From: JALZKA01 sp963721645
GTDB taxonomy: Bacteria; Actinomycetota; Thermoleophilia; Solirubrobacterales; 70-9
Length of the DNA: 64,000 nt
Assembly: GCA_963721645.1 (NCBI GenBank)
Contig: CAVRJK010000002.1
Coordinates: 1,612,001 to 1,676,000, forward strand
Direction: 5' to 3'
Each line of letters begins with the position of its first letter. Positions within the stretch are counted from its first letter, which is position 1. The position numbers were made by a program, and so were the translations under genes. Of the stretch, positions 16,446 to 25,459 are shown piece by piece. The notes beneath the pieces are model-generated. The model saw only the letters and a program-made list of their open reading frames with translations, made no database searches and was not told the DNA's origin.

Positions 16446-17249
16446 CTAGTACCAAGCGCTCACGGGATCGCGTGGAGGCTCGCTCACGTCTCCAGCCGCC
16501 CGGCCCAGAAGATCCGGGTCGTTCCGCCCGAGCTCCCACAACATGTCGTCGAGCACGGGCGGGCTCATGCCAACGTTCTCCGCAAGATCTTTCAGCCTCG
16601 ACCGGGTGGCGGAGCGAACCTCGGTCAGCGGCCCGTCCGCAACAAGCCCCGCTCGGAGCGCGAGCCGCATGAGGACGTTGTCTGCCGAGACCTCCCACGC
16701 CTCTGGATCTGCCACCTCAAACCAGCCTCGGCGCTCGGCGATCTTCGCGAAGAGAAACGCCTTCTTGGCGAGGGGGTCCGAGTACGCGCGATACGCACTG
16801 AGCAGACTGACGAGCCCGCCGTCGCCGTCGAGCCGGCCTTGCGCCTGGCTCAAGAGCTCGACCGCGGCGCCTCCGAAATCCCGCTCGAGGCCGGCGGCCA
16901 GGTCGCGCCACAGCGAAGCACGCCTCTCCGGGTCGCCGATCGGTTCTTTATCGGCGCGAAACCACTCGGCAACGTCGCCCGCGCTCGCGTACCGCAGCCG
17001 CCGGGCCGTCAGGAGCCCGGGCTCCTCAGCCCCGGCACGGAGCCCGAGCATCCACATGAGCTCCGATCCCTCGAAGGGGCCGGCACCGTCGATCTCGTGC
17101 GGCTCGGTGTATCCCGTCTTGTGGTCGACCGCGCAGAGAAAGATCGCGGCGTCGGGGTCCGGGACGTGCGCGAAGTCCGGGGGCTCGTAGGTCACCGCGA
17201 GCTGGCGGACCCGCTCGGCGGCTCGATCCAGCGCTTCGTTACCTACCAC
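16446..17249 (-). CDS. Conserved protein of unknown function, translationally coupled to cysteine synthase (267 aa)
   Basis: The GTG start at 17249 overlaps the stop of the cysteine synthase gene by 7 nt, implying coupled translation. Notable segments are DPDAAIFLCAVDHKTGYTEP, GPFEGSELMWMLGL, and DPLAKKAFLFAKIAERRGWF followed by SADNVLMRLALRAGLV. The last two loosely recall helix-hairpin-helix glycosylase or queuosine-salvage-type proteins (a DP-x2-KK helix, then a DN-x3-R-L helix), but I cannot confirm that. No signal peptide or TM segment. A longer reading frame to 18101 in this frame is an antisense artefact of the overlapping gene and is not adopted. Confidence 0.75.
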   Translation of the reverse strand: MVGNEALDRAAERVRQLAVTYEPPDFAHVPDPDAAIFLCAVDHKTGYTEPHEIDGAGPFEGSELMWMLGLRAGAEEPGLLTARRLRYASAGDVAEWFRADKEPIGDPERRASLWRDLAAGLERDFGGAAVELLSQAQGRLDGDGGLVSLLSAYRAYSDPLAKKAFLFAKIAERRGWFEVADPEAWEVSADNVLMRLALRAGLVADGPLTEVRSATRSRLKDLAENVGMSPPVLDDMLWELGRNDPDLLGRAAGDVSEPPRDPVSAWY

Positions 17250-18208
17250 CAGACCGTCGAGTCCAGCCCTTCCAGCTCGTCGACGGACTTCGTGTAGACG
17301 CCCGACGAGAGGTACTTCCAGCCGTCGTCCGGGACGAGAAAGACCACGTTGCCCTCGTCCATCTCGCTCGCGATCCGCACGCAAACCGAGGCGACCGCGC
17401 CGGCCGAAACGCCGGCGAAGAGGCCCTCCTCGCGCAGCAGGCGCTGAGTCCACACGATCGCATCGCGGTTGGAAACCATGATCTTTCGGTCCAGCAAGGA
17501 CAGGTCGATGATCGGCGGAATGAACCCGTCGTCCAGCGAGCGGAGGCCCTGAACGAGCTCTCCCTGCATCGGCTCCGCGGCGACGATCTTCGTCTCGGGA
17601 TCGTGCTCCTTCAAGCGCTTTCCCACGCCCATCAGGGTGCCGCCTGTCCCCAGTCCGGCGACGAACGCGCTGACGTCCTCGAGCTCGTCGAGAATCTCTA
17701 CCGCGGTGCCGTGGTAGTGCGCGCCGGGATTCGCGGGGTTGCCGTACTGGTAGGGCATATATACGGAGGGATCGCTGTCGGCGAGGTCGAGCGCCATCTC
17801 GACGGAGCCGTTCGAGCCCTTGGCGCCCTCGGAGTAGATGATCTCGGCACCGAACATCGACAGAAGCTGGGAGCGCTCCTTGGTGACGTTGTCGGGCATG
17901 ACGACCCGGAGCGGATAGCCCTTTCGGCGGCAGATCATCGCCAGCGAGATTCCGGTGTTGCCCGAGGTCGGCTCGAGGATCGTCTGGCCGGGCTCGATCG
18001 CGCCCTCCGCCTCGGCCGCCTCGATCATGGATTTGGCGACGCGATCCTTGACCGAACCGGTCGGATTCCGTCCCTCGAGCTTGGCGAAGATCCGCACACA
18101 CGGGGACTTTGGGGAGAGGGTCGGGAGCTCGACGAGGGGGGTATTACCCACCTCGGCAACGATGTCTGCGTAGCGCCCGCCACACGGCCGGTTGAGAGTC
18201 GGCTCCAT
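17243..18208 (-). CDS. PLP-dependent cysteine synthase / cystathionine beta-synthase-like enzyme
   Basis: Fold-type II PLP enzyme condensing O-acetyl- or O-phosphoserine with a sulfur donor. The 321-aa protein starts at ATG 18208 and shows VGNTPLVELP, FAKLEGRNPTGSVKDRVAK (the PLP lysine in SVKDR), ILEPTSGNTGISLAM, GLGTGGTLMGVGKRL and GLFAGVSAGAVA. The C-terminus resembles CysM/CBS catalytic cores without regulatory CBS domains. With the JAMM protease and CysO-like carrier in this window, a CysM-type role using carrier-bound thiocarboxylate is attractive, but a classic sulfide-using enzyme is not excluded. Confidence 0.9.
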   Translation of the reverse strand: MEPTLNRPCGGRYADIVAEVGNTPLVELPTLSPKSPCVRIFAKLEGRNPTGSVKDRVAKSMIEAAEAEGAIEPGQTILEPTSGNTGISLAMICRRKGYPLRVVMPDNVTKERSQLLSMFGAEIIYSEGAKGSNGSVEMALDLADSDPSVYMPYQYGNPANPGAHYHGTAVEILDELEDVSAFVAGLGTGGTLMGVGKRLKEHDPETKIVAAEPMQGELVQGLRSLDDGFIPPIIDLSLLDRKIMVSNRDAIVWTQRLLREEGLFAGVSAGAVASVCVRIASEMDEGNVVFLVPDDGWKYLSSGVYTKSVDELEGLDSTVWW

Positions 18209-18209
18209 C

Positions 18210-18223
18210 ACTTCATTAAGTGT
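18210..18223. promoter_or_regulatory. Inverted repeat between cysteine synthase and TetR genes
   Basis: CACTTCATTAAGTG has perfect 5-bp arms (CACTT/AAGTG) around a 4-bp centre. It lies immediately upstream of the cysteine synthase start, in the 57-bp divergent promoter region shared with the TetR gene. It is a candidate TetR operator by position and symmetry only. Confidence 0.4.
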
Positions 18224-18265
18224 AGTGAGAAGAACCGGCCCCGGCATCCTCCCGAGAAGTACATA

Positions 18266-18886
18266 ATGCGGCGCGTGAGCAGCGAGACAGTCATCCGCGA
18301 GGGGCAGGACGAATCTCCGCGTGCACGCCGCGAGGCAATCCTGGTCGCCGCGGCGCACGTGATCGCCAGACGGGGCGTCCGTGGACTGCGGGTCGAGGAG
18401 GTCGCATCAGAAGCCGGCGTGTCCCCCCCGCTCCTCTACTACCACTTCGCCAGCCGCTCGGGACTCATCCGCGCGGCCCTCGAGCACGCATCCGAGCAGG
18501 CGCCCTCAGCCGCGTTGCGACGCGAGCCCACCGGCAAGGACGGATTCGAAGCGGTCCAGACAGCCCTCCTCGCAGAGCTCGACGACGACCGTGCGGTCCG
18601 CGAGAACGCGGTGGTCTGGGGCGAGGTCAGCGCCTCGGCCGTGTTCGAGCCCGCCCTACGCGAAGACGTCCGGCGCGTCTCTCAGGAGTGGAGCTCCACG
18701 GTGGCCGCGGGCATTAGGCGGGGCCGTGACGACGGCTCCATCCGCTTGGACGCCGACCCGGATGAGACAGCCCAGATTCTGATCACGCTCGTTGACGGGC
18801 TGTGCACCCGGTGGCTCGCCGGCGCAATCGACCGCGAGCGGGCCCGCGACCTCCTCGGGCAAGCGATCGAACGGATGCTCCGCTGA
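18266..18886 (+). CDS. TetR/AcrR-family transcriptional regulator
   Basis: The 206-aa protein has a TetR N-terminal HTH: ARREAILVAAAHVIARRGVR, then VEEVASEAGVSPPLLYYHFA and SRSGLIRAALEHA. The C-terminal helical domain resembles BetI-type regulators (WGEVSASAVFEPALREDVRR and ITLVDGLCTRWLAG). ATG at 18266 or GTG at 18275 could start it. Divergent orientation with the cysteine synthase suggests local control of that operon and itself. Confidence 0.88.
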   Translation: MRRVSSETVIREGQDESPRARREAILVAAAHVIARRGVRGLRVEEVASEAGVSPPLLYYHFASRSGLIRAALEHASEQAPSAALRREPTGKDGFEAVQTALLAELDDDRAVRENAVVWGEVSASAVFEPALREDVRRVSQEWSSTVAAGIRRGRDDGSIRLDADPDETAQILITLVDGLCTRWLAGAIDRERARDLLGQAIERMLR

Positions 18887-19023
18887 CTCGGTAGGACAGC
18901 GCTTTTTTGCAAAGTGCGTTGATCACTTGTACGAAGTGTCTACGCAAACTCCGGCAATCTATGAACTTGGTCGGGTTGACTCCTTGGCCAAACCTGAGAG
19001 ACTCTCCGCCTGAATGTGTTTCA

Positions 19024-19046
19024 GACATCCGCATGAGGCGGATGTC
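19024..19046 (+). promoter_or_regulatory. 9-bp stem-loop in leader of beta-helix gene
   Basis: GACATCCGC and GCGGATGTC form a perfect stem around ATGAG, 18 nt upstream of the GTG start and just before the GGAGGG ribosome binding site. Possible operator or translational control hairpin. The rest of the 178-nt gap 18887-19064 shows no gene. Confidence 0.45.
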
Positions 19047-19064
19047 ACCGATCGGAGGGCATGG

Positions 19065-21332
19065 GTGAATCGAAAGAGTGTCTTGGGGGCTTTGGCCGCG
19101 GCCATCGCTTGCTTTGTAGCGGTGCCATCAGCGCAAGCAGCGACCTTCTCGGTCGATGACGACGGCGTCGAATGTCCGACCGCGACCTATGCCTCCGTCC
19201 AGGCAGCGGTCAACGCCGCCGACCCCGGTGACACCGTCTCGATCTGCCCAGGCACGTACACCGAAGGGACTGGTGCGGCTTCGACCAACGCGCTCACGAT
19301 CGCGAAGAGCCTGACAATTCGCGGCGCGGGCGCAGACCTGGTGAAGATTCAGCCGAAGCGCACAACTCCGACGGGCGGCCAGATCGCCGCGGGCTCGCCC
19401 GACATCCGCGACAACGTCGGCAACATCGCGGCGATCACTGGCGGCAGCGCAGTTCCGATCACCGTCGACATCTCCGGCGTCACCTTCGACGGCAACGGTG
19501 TCTACTCCGAGGTCGGCGTGCTCTTCCTCGACGCGCAGGGCTCCCTTGTCCGCAGCCGCGTCACGAACGTCGTCACCTCCGAGGACAACGCCGCTTCTGG
19601 CTTCCCCGGCGGCTATCGGTCCAACAACTTCGGCTACGGCGTCGCGCAGACGACCACCGCGACCACGCCTCCCCCCGGCGCCCAGCCCCGGCCGCTCCTG
19701 ATCGACAACACCCGCATCGACAAGTACAACAAGCTCGGCGTGCTCATCGACGGCGCGACGACTGACAATCCGCCGCTTACGGCGTCCGGCGTGGTCAACG
19801 CCGCCACCATCCGCGGCTCTTCGATAATCGGTCGAACGCAGTGCATCAACTTCAAGGCGAACGGCAACTGCGCCTCCGTCGGGTTGCTCACCACAGGCCC
19901 GACCTTCGGTCAGGAAGGCCTACGCGTCACCGCGGGATCGACGGCGGCCGTGACGGATTCGATCATGTCCCAGAACCTGGTGAACGGCACGGGCGCGCCC
20001 ACGCGCAACTCGGCCACCAACAACGCGAACCTGCCGCTTGGCTCCGGAGCCCGGTTCATCGGTGCCGGCACATCGACGATGTCGAGTTCCAACATCGTCG
20101 ACAACGCGTATGGCGTGCAGAGCCAGGAGCTCGACGGATCGACCGCCAGCGCGACGGCACTCAGCGCCGAGAACAACTGGTGGGGCCTGCGGTTCACGGC
20201 GGTCACCAACAACGTCGGCCCTGCGATCTCGCCGGCCACCAACCCGCCGGTGCCCGAGAACCCGGTGAATGGAGCCCCCGTCGCCGACCCAATGTGCGTC
20301 ACGACCAACGGTTCCGCCACCAGCAACTCAACGGCAGTCGACTTCTGCCCGTTCCGCAACGGCAACCAGGGCGACCCGAACGCGGGCCAATGGCCGATCG
20401 TGAACGCTCCGCTGCCCGTTTCCGACGAAGGGCCATCGGTCGACATCGAAGCCGATGCGGCGACCTACGAGCCGGGCGAGACCGTGATACTCAGCGCCAC
20501 GGCAGCGGACGATTTCGGAGTCAAGAACGTCACCTTCTTCGAGGGAGCGAACGCGATCTCGATCGACGCGAATCCGCCTTACGGCGCGACCTTTGACATT
20601 CCGGCCAACAGCGCCTGCGGCGATCGCACTTTCACGGCGATCTCGAAGGATTCCTCGGGCCAGACGGCTTCGGACACCGTGACCATCACGGTCGATGACG
20701 AGTTCGACTGCGAAGGGCCTCCGGATCCACCCGATCCGCCCACGATCTCATTCGACCTTCCCGCACCGAGCTCGATTCCGGGAACGGGCGCGACGTACTC
20801 GGTGACCGCCTCCAGCGAGAGCGGCGTCGACGAGGTCGAGTTCTTCCTCGGCACCCGCTCGGTCTGCGTGGACAACACGCCCCCGTACGTGTGTGAGGTG
20901 CTGCCCACCGGCGACGAGGTCGGCGATCAGATCCTGAGCGCCGTCGTCACCTCGGACGACGATCAGACGGCCACGGCCGCGATGCCGGTCACCGTCCAGA
21001 AGTTCGTTCCCGACCTCACCGTTGAGATGAGCAAGGACCGCCTGACCAAGAAGAAGGTTCGGCGGGAGATCTCGGGCGAGGTTGTCCTGCCGGACCGCGT
21101 CGACAATGACGCGTGCACCGGCACGGTGACGCTCAACATCCAGCGTGACGGCATAACGCTCTTCCCCAGCACCCAGGTGAACGTCCAGCCCGACTGCACC
21201 TACTCCTTGACCTTCACGATCAAGGAAAAGAAGAAGAAGGGCAAGCCGAAGCCTGAATACGACGTGGGAGCGTCGTTCTCGGGCAACAGCATCCTCACCA
21301 CAGCCACCAAGACCGAGAGGTTCGGCCGATGA
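19065..21332 (+). CDS. Secreted right-handed parallel beta-helix protein with Ig-like domains (755 aa)
   Basis: The GTG start at 19065 (GGAGGG 5 nt upstream) gives a clean Sec signal peptide: NRKSVLGALAAAIACFVAVP, SAQA, then mature ATFSVDDDG. Residues about 30-430 have the ASVQAAVNAADPGDTVSICP opening and repeated Asn-rich turns of right-handed beta-helix proteins. This is followed by two Ig-like or PKD-like repeats (ATYEPGETVILSATAADDFG; ATYSVTASSESGVDEVEFF), each with paired Cys, and a Lys-rich beta C-terminus. It overlaps the next frame by 4 nt if the first ATG is used. Likely a surface or matrix polysaccharide-binding protein; no enzyme motif is visible. Confidence 0.85.
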   Translation: MNRKSVLGALAAAIACFVAVPSAQAATFSVDDDGVECPTATYASVQAAVNAADPGDTVSICPGTYTEGTGAASTNALTIAKSLTIRGAGADLVKIQPKRTTPTGGQIAAGSPDIRDNVGNIAAITGGSAVPITVDISGVTFDGNGVYSEVGVLFLDAQGSLVRSRVTNVVTSEDNAASGFPGGYRSNNFGYGVAQTTTATTPPPGAQPRPLLIDNTRIDKYNKLGVLIDGATTDNPPLTASGVVNAATIRGSSIIGRTQCINFKANGNCASVGLLTTGPTFGQEGLRVTAGSTAAVTDSIMSQNLVNGTGAPTRNSATNNANLPLGSGARFIGAGTSTMSSSNIVDNAYGVQSQELDGSTASATALSAENNWWGLRFTAVTNNVGPAISPATNPPVPENPVNGAPVADPMCVTTNGSATSNSTAVDFCPFRNGNQGDPNAGQWPIVNAPLPVSDEGPSVDIEADAATYEPGETVILSATAADDFGVKNVTFFEGANAISIDANPPYGATFDIPANSACGDRTFTAISKDSSGQTASDTVTITVDDEFDCEGPPDPPDPPTISFDLPAPSSIPGTGATYSVTASSESGVDEVEFFLGTRSVCVDNTPPYVCEVLPTGDEVGDQILSAVVTSDDDQTATAAMPVTVQKFVPDLTVEMSKDRLTKKKVRREISGEVVLPDRVDNDACTGTVTLNIQRDGITLFPSTQVNVQPDCTYSLTFTIKEKKKKGKPKPEYDVGASFSGNSILTTATKTERFGR

Positions 21333-21370
21333 CCCCCCGTTTCCCAAAGCACGATTACCAAGGTAGGCAG

Positions 21371-24300
21371 ATGAACCTCAAAGGCAAGTTCCTCGCACTC
21401 ACGGCCGTAGCGGCGGCAGCGCTGGTCGCCGCCGCACCGAGTACGGCCGTGGCCGCGCCCGATCCGGCCGGTTGCACGCAGAACGTCCAGTACGACCCGT
21501 CGATTCCGACGTTCAAGCAGTATGCGGATGCCAACGGGATTACGAACAACACCCTCGGCAGCCTCACCACCGGCACGACGAGCAAGCACACCACCCTCGA
21601 GCTCTACGGCTATTTCGATGCCGTCATGGCGGCTACCGCCGGGAACCCGCGCGTTTCCATGGTCCGGCGCGACCTGGGCACCTCGTATCTGGGCAAGCCG
21701 ATGCGCTACTACGTCGTCAGCTCGCCGGACAACATCACGAATCTCGACGCCGGCCGCAACGACGGAGCCTTCTGGCGCGGCGTGCGCGAGGGAACCATCT
21801 CGGCCGACGAAGGCGCGGCACAGGCGCAGGACCGCCCTGCCTTTTTCTGGAACACGGCCACCCCGCACGGCTCTGAGCCCGCTGCAGGCGAGGCGATCAG
21901 CCGCGTCCTCTACGAGCTGACGGCGCGCACAGACTGCGCGAACCTCCAGCGCCTGGACAGGCTGGACAACTTCCTGATGCCGGTTACGAACCCCGATGGA
22001 CGCGACGCGAGCGCCTCGGGCACCAGGACCACGGCGTACGGATTCGACCCGAACCGGGACTTCGCTTCGCGAAACCAGGACGTCAACGCAACGCGCGTGA
22101 CCGACGGGATCATCCCCTACCCGGGGCCCGTCTACATCGACGCCCATCAGCAGTCGAGCGGCTATTTCTTCCCGCCGAACGAAGACCCCGTCCTTCACGA
22201 GATGTCGGACTTCACGATCCAGACGATCCAGGACCGGATCGGACCGGCCCTGCAGGAGAAGTTCAACGATCAGTCGGGGCAGTACCGCAACTACAACGCC
22301 TACGACCTGTTCGCGATCGAGTACGGCGACTCAGTCCCGTCGCTCCAGCTCGGCGCCGCCGGCATGACCTACGAGAAGGGAACGTCGGAGAACTACGGCA
22401 AGCAGGTCTACGACCACTACCTCGCGATGGACGAGACCATGAACGTGATCTCCGATGACAAGGACGAGATCATGGCCGAGTGGTCCGAGCAGTGGGAGGA
22501 GGCTCGCCTGGAAGGTGAGAACGGCGAACTCGAAGAGAACGAGCTCGTCTCGCCACTGACACCCACGATCATCCAGGAGCCGAACACCGAGGTCTTCGGC
22601 TACTACTACCTGCCCGATAACCACACGGGCGATACCGCCAAGCTGATCCGCGAGATGCGCGAGACCGGGGTGCACGTCTACCGCCTCGACGAGGCCGTTT
22701 CCGTGCCGAACGCGCACAACTTCGCGGATGGCTACGTCTCGCAGTCCGGCTCGACCGCCGGAGAGCCGGTCGTCGCGCCGGTCAACCTGCCCGCCGGAAC
22801 GCTCTACATCCCGATGGACCAGACGCAAAAGCACTGGATCCAGGGCATCCTGGGCGAGGACCCCTTCATCCCGGTCCCGTACTTCTACGACGTGGTCAAC
22901 TGGTCTTTCTCGCAGATGCGCGGGATGTCCGGCAACGGCTACCTGATGGAAGCCATGCCGCCTGGCGTCGAAATGATCGAGGTCTCCGAGGCCGACTACG
23001 ACGGCGTCTCCGACGGCTCAAAGCCGGTTCTTGCATTCCCGACCGATTCGGCCCAGGGCATCGCGATGATGGTCGAGCTGCTGAGTCAGAACGCGACCGT
23101 TTCGCGCTCTGAGACAGCGTTCACCGCGGGAGGCAAGAGCTTCCCGACGGGCACCGCGCTCGTCGACGGCCCGAGCGCGACGGGGATTGACCTCGCCGCC
23201 CTCTCGAACAAGCGCCAGGTTCCGATCACCGGACTTGATGCTTATCCGGTGGCGCGCAAGGCGCTCGTGAAGCCCAAAATCGGGCTCTACACCGGCTCGA
23301 CCTCGATTCCGACGAGTCCGATCCAGGGCAACGGGCACTGCGCCGCCCCGGGATCCCCGACCGGTGCGACGGCTTACTGCGCGATGCTGCATGCGCTCGC
23401 GGTGAACCTCGGACTGCCATATCAGGGCGCGGACCAGGTGCTCTACCCCGTCACGCAGACCCAGCTCCTGGCCGGCGATCTCGTCACGGGTAACTACACC
23501 GCATTCATCAACCCGGGCCAGAACATCACCGTCGCCCAGGGCAACACGCAGCTCCAGGCGTTCGTGAACAACGGCGGTCGCTACGTCGGCGACTCGGCGA
23601 ACGGCACGACGACGGCGAGAACGGCAGGGTTCACCACCCTGAACACCCAACCGACCAACGTTGCGCCGTTCAACGACCCCTGCCCGCCGCCGCAGAACTC
23701 CACATTCCAGACACCGGGCACGATGTTCAACGCCGAGTTCGACACGGCCAACCCGGTCGCGTGGGGCTTCGACAACGGCGGGTTCGTCTACCGCAATGCC
23801 TCGAGCAGCCCGGTGTACAACCCGGCAACGCTCGCAGGTGAGAGCGTGGCAATCTCGTATGCCGACCCGCCGACCGCGTTCGGCTACTCGTGCAATGCCA
23901 TCGGTCCAGGCGAGCTACCTGGGCGCCCCTACGAAGCGGACAACGCATTCGGTTCCGGTCACTGGACGGTCCTGGGCTCAGACCCCTGGTACCGCTCCTG
24001 GGTGGACGTCGAGTGGCGGATGGCCCTGAACGGCGCGCTATATCCGACTGGCGCGTCGATTCCGACTGGCAGCGCCAAGCGGATGGCCGCACCGGCAAGC
24101 GAGCCGCTCGCCAAGAGCGCTCTGCCGAAGGTCGCCAACCGACCGGTCGTCAAGGGCGCACCGGCGCGCGAAGACGGCCGGATCGTCGCCGGCCCGGGTG
24201 ACAAGAAGAAGATCAAGGGCCTCCTGCGAAAGGCCGACGTGCCGAGGTCGGATCGCCGCAAGGCGACCTGGAGCACCGAGGGCGACGATCTAGTCCTCAG

Positions 24301-24415
24301 CTTCCGCCGGGCCTGGAAGCCCGGAGCCGAGGTCACGGATTGGCTCTTCCGACTCGGAGCAGAGACCCGGGACAGTTCGTTCGCAATCACGAACATCCCC
24401 GCCAGAACCCACTAA
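21371..24415 (+). CDS. Secreted M14-family zinc carboxypeptidase (1014 aa)
   Basis: Start chosen at ATG 21371, which gives the signal peptide NLKGKFLALTAVAAAALVAA, then PSTAVAA. An upstream ATG at 21329 overlaps the previous stop but spoils the signal. Zinc motif HGSEP (His166, Glu169) and third ligand His259 (YIDAHQQSSG) are present, with substrate-binding NPDGRD and FDPNRDF and a candidate catalytic Glu in MTYEKG. The protein is far longer than a minimal M14 domain. The C-terminal 600 residues include Asn/Gly-rich beta segments and a possible ThuA-like or glutamine-amidotransferase-like part that I cannot name with certainty. Confidence 0.87.
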   Translation: MNLKGKFLALTAVAAAALVAAAPSTAVAAPDPAGCTQNVQYDPSIPTFKQYADANGITNNTLGSLTTGTTSKHTTLELYGYFDAVMAATAGNPRVSMVRRDLGTSYLGKPMRYYVVSSPDNITNLDAGRNDGAFWRGVREGTISADEGAAQAQDRPAFFWNTATPHGSEPAAGEAISRVLYELTARTDCANLQRLDRLDNFLMPVTNPDGRDASASGTRTTAYGFDPNRDFASRNQDVNATRVTDGIIPYPGPVYIDAHQQSSGYFFPPNEDPVLHEMSDFTIQTIQDRIGPALQEKFNDQSGQYRNYNAYDLFAIEYGDSVPSLQLGAAGMTYEKGTSENYGKQVYDHYLAMDETMNVISDDKDEIMAEWSEQWEEARLEGENGELEENELVSPLTPTIIQEPNTEVFGYYYLPDNHTGDTAKLIREMRETGVHVYRLDEAVSVPNAHNFADGYVSQSGSTAGEPVVAPVNLPAGTLYIPMDQTQKHWIQGILGEDPFIPVPYFYDVVNWSFSQMRGMSGNGYLMEAMPPGVEMIEVSEADYDGVSDGSKPVLAFPTDSAQGIAMMVELLSQNATVSRSETAFTAGGKSFPTGTALVDGPSATGIDLAALSNKRQVPITGLDAYPVARKALVKPKIGLYTGSTSIPTSPIQGNGHCAAPGSPTGATAYCAMLHALAVNLGLPYQGADQVLYPVTQTQLLAGDLVTGNYTAFINPGQNITVAQGNTQLQAFVNNGGRYVGDSANGTTTARTAGFTTLNTQPTNVAPFNDPCPPPQNSTFQTPGTMFNAEFDTANPVAWGFDNGGFVYRNASSSPVYNPATLAGESVAISYADPPTAFGYSCNAIGPGELPGRPYEADNAFGSGHWTVLGSDPWYRSWVDVEWRMALNGALYPTGASIPTGSAKRMAAPASEPLAKSALPKVANRPVVKGAPAREDGRIVAGPGDKKKIKGLLRKADVPRSDRRKATWSTEGDDLVLSFRRAWKPGAEVTDWLFRLGAETRDSSFAITNIPARTH

Positions 24416-24433
24416 TCCGTAATTGAAATCAGC

Positions 24434-24456
24434 GCCCGGAGCGATATGTTCCGGGC
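24434..24456 (+). promoter_or_regulatory. Stem-loop 1 in leader of ABC transporter operon
   Basis: GCCCGGA and TCCGGGC form a perfect 7-bp stem around a 9-nt loop, 19 nt after the M14 gene stop. It may be the M14 terminator (no U-run) or part of a leader structure with the next hairpin. Confidence 0.4.
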
Positions 24457-24465
24457 ACTGAACCT

Positions 24466-24489
24466 TTCTGGGGCAGGACCGCCCCAGAA
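24466..24489 (+). promoter_or_regulatory. Stem-loop 2 in leader of ABC transporter operon
   Basis: TTCTGGGGC and GCCCCAGAA form a perfect 9-bp stem around AGGACC, ending 25 nt upstream of the substrate-binding protein ATG and before its AAAAGGGAG ribosome binding site. No U-run follows, so a regulatory or mRNA-stability role is as likely as termination. Confidence 0.45.
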
Positions 24490-24514
24490 TCCACAAAAGG
24501 GAGAACACACAGAT

Positions 24515-25360
24515 ATGAGAGGAACTCGACTTTGGCTTGTGATCGCGATGATCACCGGCCTTTTTGCAACCGCCATCGTGGCCGGCTGCGGCGATGACGA
24601 TGACGACGGAGGCTCGTCGGGCGGAAGCGGTGAGAGCGCGGACCTCGGCCTCCTGAACGAGGGCACGCTTACGGTTGCGTCCGACATCCCCTATCCCCCG
24701 TTCGAACAGGGCAGCCCGCCCGACTACGAGGGCTTCGACATCGATCTGATCAACGCCATAGCCGACGAGATGGGCCTTGAGACGGAGATCCAGGATCAGC
24801 CGTTCGAGGTCATCCTGGCCGGCTCGAAGGGGCGCTTCGACCTGTCGGTCGCAGCAACCACGATCAAGCCGGCGCGTGAGAACCGCGTGGACTTCTCGGA
24901 TCCCTACTTCGAGGCGTCGCAGTCGCTCTTGGTGCCAGTGGGCTCGGACATCGCCAGCGTGGACGACATCACCGCAGACACGATCGTCGGTGCCGAAGAC
25001 AGCACCACCGGTGAGACGTACGCAAACGACGAGACCGACGCCGAGGTTCGCTCGTTCGGCGGAATCAACGAGGCGTTCACGGCTCTCGACAACGGCCAGG
25101 TGGACGCGGTCATCAACGACCTCCCGTCCTCCGCGGCAGCCGTCGAGGACTCCGACGGCGATCTCGAGATCATCGAGGAGATTCCGACCGAGGAGCTCTA
25201 CGGGATCGTGATCCCGGAGGACTCGGATCCGCTGCTTGAAGCGGTGAACGAAGCTCTCGCCACCATCAAGGAGGACGGGACGCTCGACGAGATCTACCAG
25301 GAGTGGTTCGGAACGGACGCGCCGGACAACGTCATCAACGGAACTAACGACGCGACCTGA
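24515..25360 (+). CDS. Amino-acid ABC transporter substrate-binding lipoprotein
   Basis: Periplasmic-type solute receptor of the polar amino-acid family (SBP_bac_3), membrane-anchored by lipid. The start at ATG 24515 gives a lipoprotein signal, ITGLFATAIVAGC, with lipobox VAGC (Cys25). The acidic linker GDDDDDGG is followed by LTVASDIPYPPFEQ, YEGFDIDLINAIADEMGLE, AGSKGRFDLSVAATTIKPAR, DFSDPYFEASQSLLV and LDEIYQEWFG. It is first in the operon with permease and ATPase. A strong hairpin terminator just downstream probably makes it more abundant than its partners. Confidence 0.93.
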   Translation: MRGTRLWLVIAMITGLFATAIVAGCGDDDDDGGSSGGSGESADLGLLNEGTLTVASDIPYPPFEQGSPPDYEGFDIDLINAIADEMGLETEIQDQPFEVILAGSKGRFDLSVAATTIKPARENRVDFSDPYFEASQSLLVPVGSDIASVDDITADTIVGAEDSTTGETYANDETDAEVRSFGGINEAFTALDNGQVDAVINDLPSSAAAVEDSDGDLEIIEEIPTEELYGIVIPEDSDPLLEAVNEALATIKEDGTLDEIYQEWFGTDAPDNVINGTNDAT

Positions 25361-25386
25361 TCGGATCTAGGGATCAGCAGTATCGA

Positions 25387-25416
25387 GAAGGGGGCGCCGC
25401 TTCAGGCGCCCCCTTC
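25387..25416 (+). terminator. Rho-independent terminator between SBP and permease genes
   Basis: GAAGGGGGCGCC and GGCGCCCCCTTC form a perfect 12-bp GC-rich stem with loop GCTTCA, followed by TTTCGTTT. It lies 26 nt after the substrate-binding protein stop and 43 nt before the permease start, so partial read-through would set subunit stoichiometry. Confidence 0.85.
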
Positions 25417-25459
25417 TTTCGTTTAGGGTCGACGACAGCCGAGAGATTCGAGTAGAGCC

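Noticed and set aside
16446..18101. 551-aa reverse frame spanning the cysteine synthase region
   Set aside because: Its N-terminal half is the wrong frame of the PLP enzyme; only the part from GTG 17249 looks like a protein.
17603..18265. N-terminal extension of the TetR frame
   Set aside because: Antisense to the cysteine synthase; the TetR homology starts at 18266.
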